A stretch of DNA of 11,224 nucleotides from Fidelibacterota bacterium (GTDB taxonomy: Bacteria; Fidelibacterota; Marinisomatia; Marinisomatales; CAZVFT01): positions 1 through 11,224 of the forward strand of contig JACNLN010000183.1 in assembly GCA_014381485.1 (NCBI GenBank), given 5' to 3'. This document shows, one piece after another, positions 1-8,301 of the stretch (positions are counted from its first letter, which is position 1; each line of letters opens with the position of its first letter). Both the position numbers and the translations under genes were made by a program. A model generated the notes under the pieces. It saw only the letters and a program-made list of their open reading frames with translations. It ran no database searches and was not told the origin of the DNA.

Positions 1-43
1 AGATTTATAAGTCATATTTTGATATGTCATTTTCGGAGTTGAC

Positions 44-2242
44 TCATTTATTAAATCGTTTCGGTTTATTCCAGGGCTTATTCCGGTTATAAGATTTTTT
101 ATGATATCCATGGTATTTTTCGCGAGGTTTACTATCACGGTCTTTTGAACTATATGGAGGACGTTCTATTAACGCTTTTCGGCTCAGATCGATTCTACCA
201 AAATTATCAACTTTTATGACTTTAACCTCGACAGTATTACCCACCTTGATTACATCTTCTACCTTTTTGATATGCTTGTGATCAATTTCGCTAATGTGAA
301 CGAGTCCTTCTTTTCCTGGAGTAATTTCAACAAATGCCCCAAAATCGGTAATCCGTTTTACAATACCTTTGAAGACCATACCCACTTCAGGCTCGATAAT
401 TATCCCTTCGATCATCTCTTTTGCTTTATTGCAACTTTCAAGTGAAACGGATGAGACGAGAACAGCCCCGCTTTCGTCATCTACCTCAACTTCAGCACCG
501 GTTTCAGCAATAATACCGCGAATGGTGCGACCACCGGGTCCGATGATTTCACCAATCTTATCAATAGGAACACTGACACGAATAATTTTAGGGGCAAATT
601 CAGAAATATTTTCTTTAGCCATTTCGATTTTCTCATCCATCAATTTCAATATGTGTAATCTTCCCTCCTTAGCCCGCTGGAGAGCCTCCGCTATGATATT
701 CTTAGAAATCCCTTTAATCTTAAGATCAAGCTGAATAGTTGTAATACCATCTTTGGTTCCAGCCACTTTAAAATCCATATCTCCAAAATGATCTTCAATT
801 CCTAAAATATCCGTTAGCAGAACGAATTTTTCTTCGTTGGTAACTAATCCGATCGAAATGCCAGCAACGGATTTTTTAATGGTCACCCCACCATCCATAA
901 GCGCTAGAGAACCAGCACATACGGTCGCCATTGAAGAGGAGCCATTTGACTCAAGAATATCTGACACGACACGAATGGTATATGGAAAATCCTTGTGAGA
1001 TGGTAACACACTCCTAAATGCCTTTTCCGCTAAAATTCCATGACCGACTTCTCTCCGTGTAACTCCTCTCATAGGTCGTGCTTCTCCCACACTAAACGGC
1101 GGAAAGTTGTAATGGAGCATATACTGTTTTTTGTAATCCCGATCAACATCATCAATAAATTGCTCATCACGTCTGGAACCCAGGGTTACTGTTGATAAAC
1201 TCTGCGTCTCCCCTCGAGAAAACAAGGCGCTACCGTGAGCTCTTGGAAGAATTCCTAATTTTATATCAATAGGTCTGATTTCCTCCATATCACGACCATC
1301 CATTCGTTTTTTCTCGGTAAGTATCCCATTCCTCATATCTTCCCTGACAATTTCGTGTATGACATTTTTGATATTGTCCTCCTGTTCAGGATACGATTCT
1401 GCAAGATCATTAATGGTTTGTTCAATAATATTATCCAGACTCGATCTCCTATCTTTTTTATCACTCATCATATTGACATTATGCACCTCATCTATACACC
1501 GCTTCTCAATCTCTTTTATCAACGAATTGTCAATCTCTTCCTGGTCAAGCGCCCTCTTTTTAATACTCAATCCTCTCAAAAAGTCGTATTGTAAATCGAT
1601 TATTTCCTTGATAACTTCCAATCCATATTCAATACAAATTAGAAATTCATCTTCACTGATTTCATCTGCCTCACCTTCCATCATAACGATGGATTCTTTA
1701 TTACCAGTTAATATGAGATCAAGTTTACTGGACTCCAGTTGAGAGTAAGTGGGATTTAAAACCGGTCTACCATCAATAAACCCTATTCTAACACAAGCGA
1801 TGGGTCCATTCCACGGAATATCCGATAACATTAAAGCTGTTGAAGCACCAATGCTTGCAAGAATATCTGCAGGATTTTCTTGGTCCGTTGATAAGACATT
1901 AATGATCACCTGTGTTTCACACCGGAATCCATCCGGGAACAGAGGTCGTATTGGCCTATCCGTCAAACGAGCAGACAGAATCTCCTTTTCACTGGGTCTA
2001 CCCTCCCTTTTAAAAAAACCACCTGGTATTTTCCCACCAGCATAGGATTTTTCTCGATACTCAACGGTTAGAGGGAAAAAATCGATTCCCTCCCTCGGTT
2101 CTGTTGATGCATTTACTGTTACCAGCACCATTGTATCACCATAACGCACCGTCACGGATCCTGCTGATAATTTTGCCATAATACCCGTCTCAAGCGTCAG
2201 ATCTCTTCCACCTAATTCAATACTTTTTTGTCTTATGTTCAT
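44..2242 (-). CDS. pnp: Polyribonucleotide nucleotidyltransferase (PNPase)
   Basis: PNPase is a cytoplasmic trimeric 3'-to-5' phosphorolytic exoribonuclease that degrades RNA to nucleoside diphosphates and can add tails in reverse. The 732-residue product has the full family layout. A first RNase PH domain covers about residues 10-145, with FFKREGRPSEKE near 76-87, and an all-helical linker follows to about 300. The second, catalytic RNase PH domain (about 310-540) carries FSRGETQSL (341-349), the phosphate-binding SNGSSS run (432-437) and GDMDFKVAG (487-495). A KH domain with GPGG (568-571) and an S1 domain (about 619-690) complete it. The tail after residue 695 is basic and rich in K, R, Y and N. 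The ATG start lies 7 nt after rpsO; a GAGG lies 12 nt upstream, rather far. No RNase III-type hairpin fits in the rpsO-pnp gap, unlike the Escherichia coli arrangement. The stop is TGA at 44-46; the 43 bases beyond it show no convincing terminator. Confidence 0.98.
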   Translation of the reverse strand: MNIRQKSIELGGRDLTLETGIMAKLSAGSVTVRYGDTMVLVTVNASTEPREGIDFFPLTVEYREKSYAGGKIPGGFFKREGRPSEKEILSARLTDRPIRPLFPDGFRCETQVIINVLSTDQENPADILASIGASTALMLSDIPWNGPIACVRIGFIDGRPVLNPTYSQLESSKLDLILTGNKESIVMMEGEADEISEDEFLICIEYGLEVIKEIIDLQYDFLRGLSIKKRALDQEEIDNSLIKEIEKRCIDEVHNVNMMSDKKDRRSSLDNIIEQTINDLAESYPEQEDNIKNVIHEIVREDMRNGILTEKKRMDGRDMEEIRPIDIKLGILPRAHGSALFSRGETQSLSTVTLGSRRDEQFIDDVDRDYKKQYMLHYNFPPFSVGEARPMRGVTRREVGHGILAEKAFRSVLPSHKDFPYTIRVVSDILESNGSSSMATVCAGSLALMDGGVTIKKSVAGISIGLVTNEEKFVLLTDILGIEDHFGDMDFKVAGTKDGITTIQLDLKIKGISKNIIAEALQRAKEGRLHILKLMDEKIEMAKENISEFAPKIIRVSVPIDKIGEIIGPGGRTIRGIIAETGAEVEVDDESGAVLVSSVSLESCNKAKEMIEGIIIEPEVGMVFKGIVKRITDFGAFVEITPGKEGLVHISEIDHKHIKKVEDVIKVGNTVEVKVIKVDNFGRIDLSRKALIERPPYSSKDRDSKPREKYHGYHKKSYNRNKPWNKPKRFNK

Positions 2243-2249
2243 TACTTAT

Positions 2250-2519
2250 TTAACCTCGTATCTTTAATTCATTAATTAATGTTTGATAACTCTTGAAATC
2301 TCTTCTTCTTAAATATTTTAAGAGTTTTCTCCTTTTACTCACCATTTTAATAAGGCCACGCCTTGAATGATGGTCCTTTTTATGTTTATCAAAATGTTCC
2401 ATTAGTCCCCTAATGCGTTCCGTAAGCAATGCAATCTGAACTGTAACAGAACCTACATCCTTATCGCTTTTACTATATTTCTTGATTATTTCTTGTTTTT
2501 GTTCTTGTGTTAATGGCAT
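2250..2519 (-). CDS. rpsO: 30S ribosomal protein S15
   Basis: S15 is a primary 16S rRNA-binding protein of the small-subunit central domain and helps form an intersubunit bridge. The product is 89 residues, the standard length, and colinear with the family. It has the helical N-terminus, the SVTVQIALLTERI block (about 24-36), and the rRNA-contacting DHHSRRGL and KRRKLLKYL segments (about 49-71). The ATG at 2519 has a very strong Shine-Dalgarno (GAGGAGG, 2524-2530) lying inside the last codons of ribF, so the two genes overlap by 10 nt. Placement between ribF and pnp is the ordinary order for this cluster. In some bacteria S15 represses its own translation; no pseudoknot could be judged by eye here. 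Confidence 0.98.
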   Translation of the reverse strand: MPLTQEQKQEIIKKYSKSDKDVGSVTVQIALLTERIRGLMEHFDKHKKDHHSRRGLIKMVSKRRKLLKYLRRRDFKSYQTLINELKIRG

Positions 2520-3469
2520 TTTTCCTCCTCAGTGTAAATTTCTAATCGGCTAAGGCAATATTCCTTATCCTTTTCTAATTGCTTTTTTAATTCCACAGGG
2601 GATTTAAATTTTTGTTCATCTCGAATTCTTTCAAGAAATTGAACTTCGATAATTTCTCCATATAGTTCCTTTGGAGGCTCTTCAAAGAAATGAACCTCCA
2701 GGACAAAATTTCCTTCTCCAAATGTGGGGCGATAGCCAATATTACACATCCCATAAAGACATTTATTATTAACAAGACCCCGGGTAAAATAAACACCATT
2801 CTTTGGTAGTAACTGTGTTGGATTTTCAGGAATAAAATTTGCAGTGGGGTAACGTAATCTGTGTCCCCTCCCTACCCCATGAACAACCGTTGCCTTGAAT
2901 CCAAAAACCCATCCCAGTTCAAAAGAAGCTCGTCGAACATATCCATCCTGAATCAAATCACGTATGTGACTGCTGCTGATTATTTCCTCCTGATCTTTAA
3001 TAGAATGAACTATTTCAACACGAAACTGACCACGGTGTTCATATTCCATTAAACTATTTGCATTTCCCTCTCGATTGTAACCAAAATGGTGATCGTACCC
3101 AATAAAGATCTTACTTGGGTGAAAGTAGTTTATAATAACATTGTTGATGAACTCTTCCGCTGTTGTTTTTGAAAAGGTTTTATCAAATGGAATTATCAAA
3201 GTAACATCCACTCCCATTTTCTCAAGTAATTCAATTTTTTTATCAATGCTAATTAATGTTTCAAACTTGTTACCATATGTAGTTGTTAATACCTGTTTCG
3301 GATGTGGATCAAATGTAATTACAACAGATTTTAAATTGAGAGTGCGAGAAGTTGTTACAACTTTGTTAACGATTGCCTGATGTCCCCTGTGCAATCCATC
3401 ATATGATCCAATTGTCAGGATACTTTTTCTCAATGGATTTAGACTCTCTATACTTCGGTAAATATCCAT
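2510..3469 (-). CDS. ribF: Bifunctional riboflavin kinase / FAD synthetase
   Basis: This cytoplasmic enzyme phosphorylates riboflavin to FMN and adenylylates FMN to FAD. The 319-residue product is normal in length and has both domains. The N-terminal FAD synthetase domain shows the nucleotidyltransferase motif GSYDGLHRGHQ (21-31, with the HxGH histidines), GYDHHFGYNREGN (124-136) and SSSHIR (165-170). The C-terminal riboflavin kinase domain (about 186-312) shows GRGHRLRYPTANF (200-212, the PTAN nucleotide and metal motif), CNIGYRPTFG (242-251) and LEVHFFE (258-264). The usual GNFDGVH is GSYDGLH here, a conservative change. The ATG start lies inside the 3' end of truB (22-nt overlap) with a purine-rich GGAAAAGGA directly upstream. 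The 3' end overlaps rpsO by 10 nt. The overlaps suggest translational coupling. Confidence 0.97.
   Translation of the reverse strand: MDIYRSIESLNPLRKSILTIGSYDGLHRGHQAIVNKVVTTSRTLNLKSVVITFDPHPKQVLTTTYGNKFETLISIDKKIELLEKMGVDVTLIIPFDKTFSKTTAEEFINNVIINYFHPSKIFIGYDHHFGYNREGNANSLMEYEHRGQFRVEIVHSIKDQEEIISSSHIRDLIQDGYVRRASFELGWVFGFKATVVHGVGRGHRLRYPTANFIPENPTQLLPKNGVYFTRGLVNNKCLYGMCNIGYRPTFGEGNFVLEVHFFEEPPKELYGEIIEVQFLERIRDEQKFKSPVELKKQLEKDKEYCLSRLEIYTEEEKCH
2524..2530 (-). promoter_or_regulatory. Strong ribosome binding site of rpsO
   Basis: The minus strand reads GAGGAGG, then AAAA, then the rpsO ATG. This is the strongest Shine-Dalgarno in the window apart from that of nusA. It is embedded in the final EEEK codons of ribF, so S15 translation initiates inside the ribF coding end. 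This fits the need for much more S15 than RibF from a shared transcript. Confidence 0.85.
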
Positions 3470-4101
3470 TCCTTTTCCAAATCCTCAATTCGACGACAAT
3501 CAGCCAGTCTAATAGTTCCTATCCTGGTTCGAACGAGATGAATCAAATGTCCTACAGTTCCTAATGCTACAGCAATATCCGACCCAAGCTGACGGATGTA
3601 TGTCCCCTTCGAACAATCAACCGAGAAACTGATTTTATCATCAGAAAAATCTTTTAATTTTAATGATTTGACCTCAATTATCACCGGGTTTCGATCAACC
3701 TTAATATTTTTCCTGGCATATTTGTATAACCGTGTGCCATTTACCTTTTTTGCAGAATACATAGGAGGAACTTGTGATATTACCCCTGTAAATCGTTCGA
3801 AAACGTACTGAATCTTTTCCCTTGATAAAACCGGTATGGGACTTTTACTAATAACTCGCCCTTCAACGTCTAAGCTGTCTGTTTCAATCCCAAGTTTTAA
3901 CACGGCTTCATAGGTTTTATCCTGTTGAGAAATCGTGGTTAATTCCTTTGTAGATGACCCCAAACCCAGCACCAGAACACCTTCAGCAAATGGATCTAAT
4001 GTTCCAGAATGCCCCACTTTTTTCTCACCAGAAATAGCACGAACTTTTTTTACGACATCAAATGAGGTCCAACCTTCTGGTTTATAAACTGGTATTATCA
4101 T
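3448..4101 (-). CDS. truB: tRNA pseudouridine(55) synthase, short form
   Basis: TruB converts U55 in the T-loop of most tRNAs to pseudouridine and acts as a tRNA-folding chaperone. The catalytic core is complete. The N-terminal KPEGWTSFDVV (7-17) is followed by GHSGTLDPFAEGVL (30-43) with catalytic Asp36. PPMYSAKKVNG (112-122) and the SKGTYIRQL motif (164-172) follow, then HLVRTRIG (188-195). At 217 residues the protein ends soon after the core. The C-terminal PUA-type domain of the roughly 300-residue Escherichia coli enzyme is missing; short forms of this kind are, to my knowledge, usual in the Bacteroidetes relatives. The ATG overlaps the rbfA stop as TAATG, with AGGA six bases upstream of the ATG. 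This is a normal domain layout, not a truncation by frameshift, because ribF begins in the overlap. Confidence 0.97.
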   Translation of the reverse strand: MIIPVYKPEGWTSFDVVKKVRAISGEKKVGHSGTLDPFAEGVLVLGLGSSTKELTTISQQDKTYEAVLKLGIETDSLDVEGRVISKSPIPVLSREKIQYVFERFTGVISQVPPMYSAKKVNGTRLYKYARKNIKVDRNPVIIEVKSLKLKDFSDDKISFSVDCSKGTYIRQLGSDIAVALGTVGHLIHLVRTRIGTIRLADCRRIEDLEKEWIFTEV

Positions 4102-4466
4102 TAATTATCCTGATCAAACAGATGAATCCGGGAAAATAATCGTTCTATCTTTTCAGCTTCGGCAAACGTCTCATCATAAAAAAAACGCAAATCAGGAACG
4201 GTTTTGCTTGTAATTTGTGAACCAAGGTGCTTTCTGATTAATTTCTTTCGTTTACTAAAAAATTCAATAATTCTTTCGGGGGCATTTTGATTGCTGAGGG
4301 AGCTTAAATAAACCTTAGCTAATTTTAAATCCTTCGTAACCAATACCTTCGTAACTGTAATCAATCCAATATTCGAAGTATCGAGCTCCCTCAGAAATAT
4401 TTCAGCAAGTAATTTTTGTAATTCATGACCATATCTATTACTTCTGCTGTAAGGTTTTATTCGCAT
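4101..4466 (-). CDS. rbfA: Ribosome-binding factor A
   Basis: RbfA is a small KH-like protein that binds the immature 30S subunit and helps the 5' end of 16S rRNA mature. It is needed for growth in the cold in several bacteria. The 121-residue product matches the usual size. It has the basic N-terminal helix (RSNRYGHELQKLLAEIFLREL), the strand ITVTKVLVTKDLKLAKVYLSSL around residues 36-57 and the RKHLGSQITSKTVPDLRFFYDET region (about 78-100). The ATG start at 4466 lies 34 nt after the infB stop. No recognisable Shine-Dalgarno precedes it, in contrast to nusA, infB and rpsO, so coupling to IF-2 translation or leader-independent initiation is possible. Its stop shares a base with the truB start. 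It is the expected neighbour of infB. Confidence 0.95.
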   Translation of the reverse strand: MRIKPYSRSNRYGHELQKLLAEIFLRELDTSNIGLITVTKVLVTKDLKLAKVYLSSLSNQNAPERIIEFFSKRKKLIRKHLGSQITSKTVPDLRFFYDETFAEAEKIERLFSRIHLFDQDN

Positions 4467-4500
4467 TATTGTACAACTAATTATTTTAAAGAATACAAAA

Positions 4501-6918
4501 CTATGAGAGGGTTCGCTTTATTTTTTTCTCAGCATACGTTATAATGATATCACCCTCTTGAAATTTATCAACGTTATCAATACCGATTCCGCACTCTTTC
4601 CCTTCCTTTACTTCCTTAATATCTTCCTTATATCTTTTTAATGAGGTAATAGTACCTTCATAAATTACTTCATCGTCTCTGATTACCCTTGCCTTATCAT
4701 TACGACTAATTTTCCCTTCAATCACCTGACTTCCAGCAATGAATCCCAACCTGGAGATTTTAAATACTGTTTGAACTTCAGCTCTACCAAGTGTTTCTTC
4801 AACAATTTCAGGTTCAAGAAGACCTTCTAGTGCCATTTTTATCTCATTGACAACATCATATATCACGTCGTACAGGCGAATCTCTATACCTTCATTTTTA
4901 GCAAGTAATTTAGCATTAGAATTCGTTTTTACACTAAAGCCAATAATTATCGCTTCCGAAGCAGAAGCTAAAAGCACATCAGATTCTGAGATCATCCCCA
5001 CACCTGTGTGAATGACATCAATTTTCACCTCTTCACTCCGGATATTTGAAAAGGCATCCACAAGAGCTTCAATCGATCCATCCACATCGGCTTTAATAAT
5101 CATAGGTAGGGTTTTCACCAATCCCTCACGGACTTCCTTAGAAAATTGATCAAGAGATTTGGTGCTGACTCTCTGTCGTTCAATTTCTCTGTGGATTCGA
5201 GCTCGGTCATCGGCAATTCGTTTGGCTTTTTTCTCGTCATGAATAACAGTAAAAAGATCCCCAGCCTGGGGTGGATTTTCAAAACCGAGTACCTGAATTG
5301 GATTGGAAGGTTTAGCTGACTTCTCACGTAGACCACGTTCATTCAACAGAGCTCGAACCTTCCCAAAAGTATTTCCACAAACAAATGTATCCCCAATTTT
5401 CAAAGTTCCTTTCTGTATCAATATTGTACCAATTGCACCGTGTCCCTTATCCAATCTCGAATCTATCACAGTTCCCTTCGCTACTGTACTGGGATTTGCT
5501 TTTAGTTCAAGTATTTCTGTTTCTAAAGCAAGGAGTTCAAGTAATTCATCAATACCTTTACCCGTTTTTGCAGAAATCTCTTTACTTTGGTATTTCCCAC
5601 CCCATTCTTCCACAAGAATACCCTGATCAGACAATTCACGAAGTACCCGTTCAGGATCAGCATTGACTTTATCAATTTTGTTAACTGCTACTACTATAGG
5701 AACCTTTGCCGCATTGGCATGGTCTATTGCTTCAATCGTCTGTGGTTTTACTCCATCATCAGCAGCAACGATCAAAATCACAACATCTGTCACTTGTGCC
5801 CCTCGAGCGCGCATCGCAGTAAATGCTTCGTGACCAGGAGTATCAATAAATGTAACACTTTTTTCATCTTCCAATTGAACTTCGTACGCCCCGATTTGCT
5901 GTGTAATACCTCCAGATTCACCAGCCACAATGTTACTGTTTTGAATGTAATCAAGAAGTGTCGTTTTACCATGATCAACATGCCCCATAATAGTAACCAC
6001 AGGAGCCCTTGGGACTGCCTTTTCAATATCCTCTTCAGTATCCTCCAGTGAAAAGATATCTTCACCCATTTCCTCTACCTGCTCAGTGCGAAATCCAAAT
6101 TCATCAAGGATCAGGCTAATTGTATCAATATCTAGGCGTTGGTTCATTGTTACTGTTTCACCAATCTCAAAGCACTTTGTAATCACATCAGTGGGATTTA
6201 CATCCAAAAGACTTGCCAATTCTTGAACACTCATAAAATCTTGAACCTTTATGGCCTTTTCTTCAGCTTCGACTGATGTTTCCCTTTCAATTTTAGCTCT
6301 CTTATATTTCTTTTTCTTGGTTTTAGTATCCATCTGGGCTAACGTTTTCCGAATGGTGGTATCAATTGATATTTTCTCTTTAGGCTCAAGTTTTTCCTTT
6401 TCAACTTCTTTTTTAGGTCTTGGTCGGGTTGAGTCAATCTTTGCTGCAATCTCTGAAAGATCCACTTTCCTCAGTTTTAGTTTCTTCGGTTTTGCTTTTT
6501 CCTTCTCTTTTTCTTTCTCTTTAGCTGCCTTTTTAGCTTTCTTTTCCTCGGCTTTTTTCTTTGCTTCCTCTTTCTCCTTAAGTTTTTTTATTTCCTCAGC
6601 TTCCTTACGTTCTTTCTCCTCAAGCTTCCTCTGTTCCTCAGGCATTAAAATAGTAAATTGTCTCTTTTCCTGACTCGATTGGAAACGACGCCCATGAATC
6701 ACCTTACGAATTTTTTCTTTCCGATATCTATCAACTGACTTTCGCTCCTTTTCAAATTCATCAATGATTAACTGATAAGCCACATCATCAACAGGACTCA
6801 TATGACTGTTAACCTTGATTCCGTTTGCCATCAAAAGTTCAATAATCTCTGTGTGAGAGATATTAAGCTCTTTTGCAATCTGAAAAATTCTTTTCTTTTT
6901 TGTTACAGTTTCAGCCAA
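4501..6918 (-). CDS. infB: Translation initiation factor IF-2
   Basis: IF-2 is the GTPase that brings initiator tRNA to the 30S subunit and promotes subunit joining. I place the start at TTG 6918 (805 residues) because GAGG at 6925-6928 sits six bases upstream. A TTG four codons earlier (6930) would put that Shine-Dalgarno inside the gene. Numbering from the chosen start: an IF2_N domain (about 5-55), a very Lys/Glu-rich linker (about 90-150), a second IF2_N-like domain (about 225-275), then the G domain. The G domain carries GHVDHGKT (312-319), GGITQ (336-340), DTPGH (359-363), NKID (413-416) and SAKTG (449-453). Domains II, III and the fMet-tRNA-binding C-terminal barrel follow, ending at the TAG at 4501-4503. 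Length and motifs are normal. Nothing suggests a second internal IF-2 isoform start that I could defend. Confidence 0.97.
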   Translation of the reverse strand: MAETVTKKKRIFQIAKELNISHTEIIELLMANGIKVNSHMSPVDDVAYQLIIDEFEKERKSVDRYRKEKIRKVIHGRRFQSSQEKRQFTILMPEEQRKLEEKERKEAEEIKKLKEKEEAKKKAEEKKAKKAAKEKEKEKEKAKPKKLKLRKVDLSEIAAKIDSTRPRPKKEVEKEKLEPKEKISIDTTIRKTLAQMDTKTKKKKYKRAKIERETSVEAEEKAIKVQDFMSVQELASLLDVNPTDVITKCFEIGETVTMNQRLDIDTISLILDEFGFRTEQVEEMGEDIFSLEDTEEDIEKAVPRAPVVTIMGHVDHGKTTLLDYIQNSNIVAGESGGITQQIGAYEVQLEDEKSVTFIDTPGHEAFTAMRARGAQVTDVVILIVAADDGVKPQTIEAIDHANAAKVPIVVAVNKIDKVNADPERVLRELSDQGILVEEWGGKYQSKEISAKTGKGIDELLELLALETEILELKANPSTVAKGTVIDSRLDKGHGAIGTILIQKGTLKIGDTFVCGNTFGKVRALLNERGLREKSAKPSNPIQVLGFENPPQAGDLFTVIHDEKKAKRIADDRARIHREIERQRVSTKSLDQFSKEVREGLVKTLPMIIKADVDGSIEALVDAFSNIRSEEVKIDVIHTGVGMISESDVLLASASEAIIIGFSVKTNSNAKLLAKNEGIEIRLYDVIYDVVNEIKMALEGLLEPEIVEETLGRAEVQTVFKISRLGFIAGSQVIEGKISRNDKARVIRDDEVIYEGTITSLKRYKEDIKEVKEGKECGIGIDNVDKFQEGDIIITYAEKKIKRTLS

Positions 6919-6924
6919 TGATAT

Positions 6925-6928
6925 CCTC
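6925..6928 (-). promoter_or_regulatory. Shine-Dalgarno that decides the infB start
   Basis: The minus strand reads TTGAGGATATCATTGGCT. The GAGG lies six bases before the second TTG (6918-6916), which is standard spacing, whereas the first TTG (6930) is directly adjacent to it. This supports initiation at 6918. A possible 12-codon reading frame (ATG 6949 to TGA 6911) overlaps this start in another frame. Confidence 0.6.
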
Positions 6929-6969
6929 AATCTTCTTATTGTTCATCATATTTAAATTTCTATCTCTAC

Positions 6970-8277
6970 TTATTTCACTTCTTCACTTTTACTTATTTCG
7001 TTTGAAGATTCCTCCTTCTCAGTTTCTCTTTCATGTAAGATTTCCATATAAGTATCAATCTTTTCAACCAATTTATCAAGAGTTTTATCGCCAATTCCTT
7101 TTATATCTAAGATAGCATCTCTCGGCGAATTCATAAGATCCTGTACTGTGTGAATATGGGCTTTTTCAAGTATCTCCAATATTCTGGTCGTGATACCGGT
7201 AACCTGTTTAAGATAGATTGGTTTCCTTTCTTGTTTTTCGGCTTCGTACTGAGATTTCTTAACAACATCAATCGTATAGTTTGTTACATCCGATGCCAGA
7301 TTAACATTTTGGTAATTTTTCCCCACTGCTGATTCAATATCTTCGTCATCGAAGACTGCGAGACAATATTTTTTTTCGTCGTCAATATATAAATCAATGG
7401 GCTTTGACGGAGCTAACGCTCGAGAAACCAATACCTCCGGCTGGGTACTATAATTAATGACATCAATTTTTTCACCATTTAACTCACGAACAATAGCTTG
7501 AATACGGCTACCCCGCATACCAACACAAGCTCCAACGGCATCAATTCGTTTGTCGGATGATTTCACAATTATCTTTGCTCGATCCCCTGGGGACCGAGCT
7601 ATAGAAAGAATCTCAATAATGCCATCCTCAATCTCTGGGACTTCCATCTCAAATAGTTTGTATAAAAATTGATTATCACTCCTTGATATGACAATTTCGG
7701 GACCCTTTGGAGTCATTGTCACAGATTTTACAAGAGCATGGATGGTATCACCTCGTCGATAATGTTCCAATTCAATCTGTTCCTCTTTGGACATTCTAAG
7801 CTCACATTGATCAATATACACATACACATTATCCCGGTGAATTTGTCTTACATCACCAATAACAATCTCATTAACACGATTTAGATATTCCTCATACACA
7901 TTTTGTCTTTCAATATCACGAATTTTCTGAGCCAGCAGTTGTTTTGCCGCAGAAACTAATCTTCGTCCAAACCGGAGTGGATCAATAAGTTCAATAAATG
8001 GATCTCCTAATTCCAGATCAGGTTCCACCTTTAACGCCTTTTCAAGCTCAATCTCATGCACAGGATCATTTACTTCCTCGACTACAGTTTTTTCCTGGTA
8101 AATTTCAATTTCTCCCTTATCAATATTAACGATAACACTGCAATTCAAGGCATCCCCATATTGTTTTTCAACTAAGGATAAAAAGAGGTCTTCTATGATT
8201 GTCCCTAATTCGGTTCGATCGATATTCTTTTCTCTTGCAATACTGGAGAAACTCTCAATCAATTCTTGACTTCTCAA
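6970..8277 (-). CDS. nusA: Transcription elongation/termination factor NusA
   Basis: NusA binds RNA polymerase and nascent RNA. It enhances pausing and intrinsic termination and takes part in antitermination complexes. The 435-residue product has the N-terminal polymerase-binding domain (1 to about 125), an S1 domain (about 132-202) and KH1 (about 205-280) with the near-invariant VGACVGMRGSRIQA block (248-261). KH2 (about 285-345) follows. A helix-hairpin-helix-like region (about 355-410, with ILDIKGIGDKTLDKL) and an acidic tail complete it. In KH2 the usual GxxG loop (commonly GRNG or GKNG) reads GKNY (319-322), a lost glycine. The start is TTG 8277, chosen because AGGAGG lies five bases upstream and the N-terminus then aligns with the family. 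The gene lies 24 nt after rimP and about 50 nt before infB, as is typical. Confidence 0.97.
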   Translation of the reverse strand: MRSQELIESFSSIAREKNIDRTELGTIIEDLFLSLVEKQYGDALNCSVIVNIDKGEIEIYQEKTVVEEVNDPVHEIELEKALKVEPDLELGDPFIELIDPLRFGRRLVSAAKQLLAQKIRDIERQNVYEEYLNRVNEIVIGDVRQIHRDNVYVYIDQCELRMSKEEQIELEHYRRGDTIHALVKSVTMTPKGPEIVISRSDNQFLYKLFEMEVPEIEDGIIEILSIARSPGDRAKIIVKSSDKRIDAVGACVGMRGSRIQAIVRELNGEKIDVINYSTQPEVLVSRALAPSKPIDLYIDDEKKYCLAVFDDEDIESAVGKNYQNVNLASDVTNYTIDVVKKSQYEAEKQERKPIYLKQVTGITTRILEILEKAHIHTVQDLMNSPRDAILDIKGIGDKTLDKLVEKIDTYMEILHERETEKEESSNEISKSEEVK

Positions 8278-8282
8278 TTCAA

Positions 8283-8288
8283 CCTCCT
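8283..8288 (-). promoter_or_regulatory. Shine-Dalgarno of nusA with a TTG start
   Basis: The minus strand reads AGGAGG, then TTGAA, then TTG. A consensus Shine-Dalgarno with 5-nt spacing makes TTG 8277 the start. No ATG or GTG in frame is nearby. A second TTG directly touching the AGGAGG is too close and out of the useful window. Confidence 0.75.
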
Positions 8289-8301
8289 ACTTATACATCT
8301 G

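Noticed and set aside
1..43. Terminator after pnp
   Set aside because: Only a 5-bp CATAT/ATATG pairing with no T-tract is present, too weak to call; the window ends here.
369..734. Plus-strand 121-residue frame across the end of pnp
   Set aside because: It lies wholly antisense to the conserved KH and second RNase PH domain of PNPase and has no family signature.
6251..6673. Plus-strand 140-residue Ser/Phe-rich frame
   Set aside because: It is the antisense shadow of the Lys/Glu-rich linker of IF-2, whose AAA/GAA codons read as TTT/TTC on the other strand.
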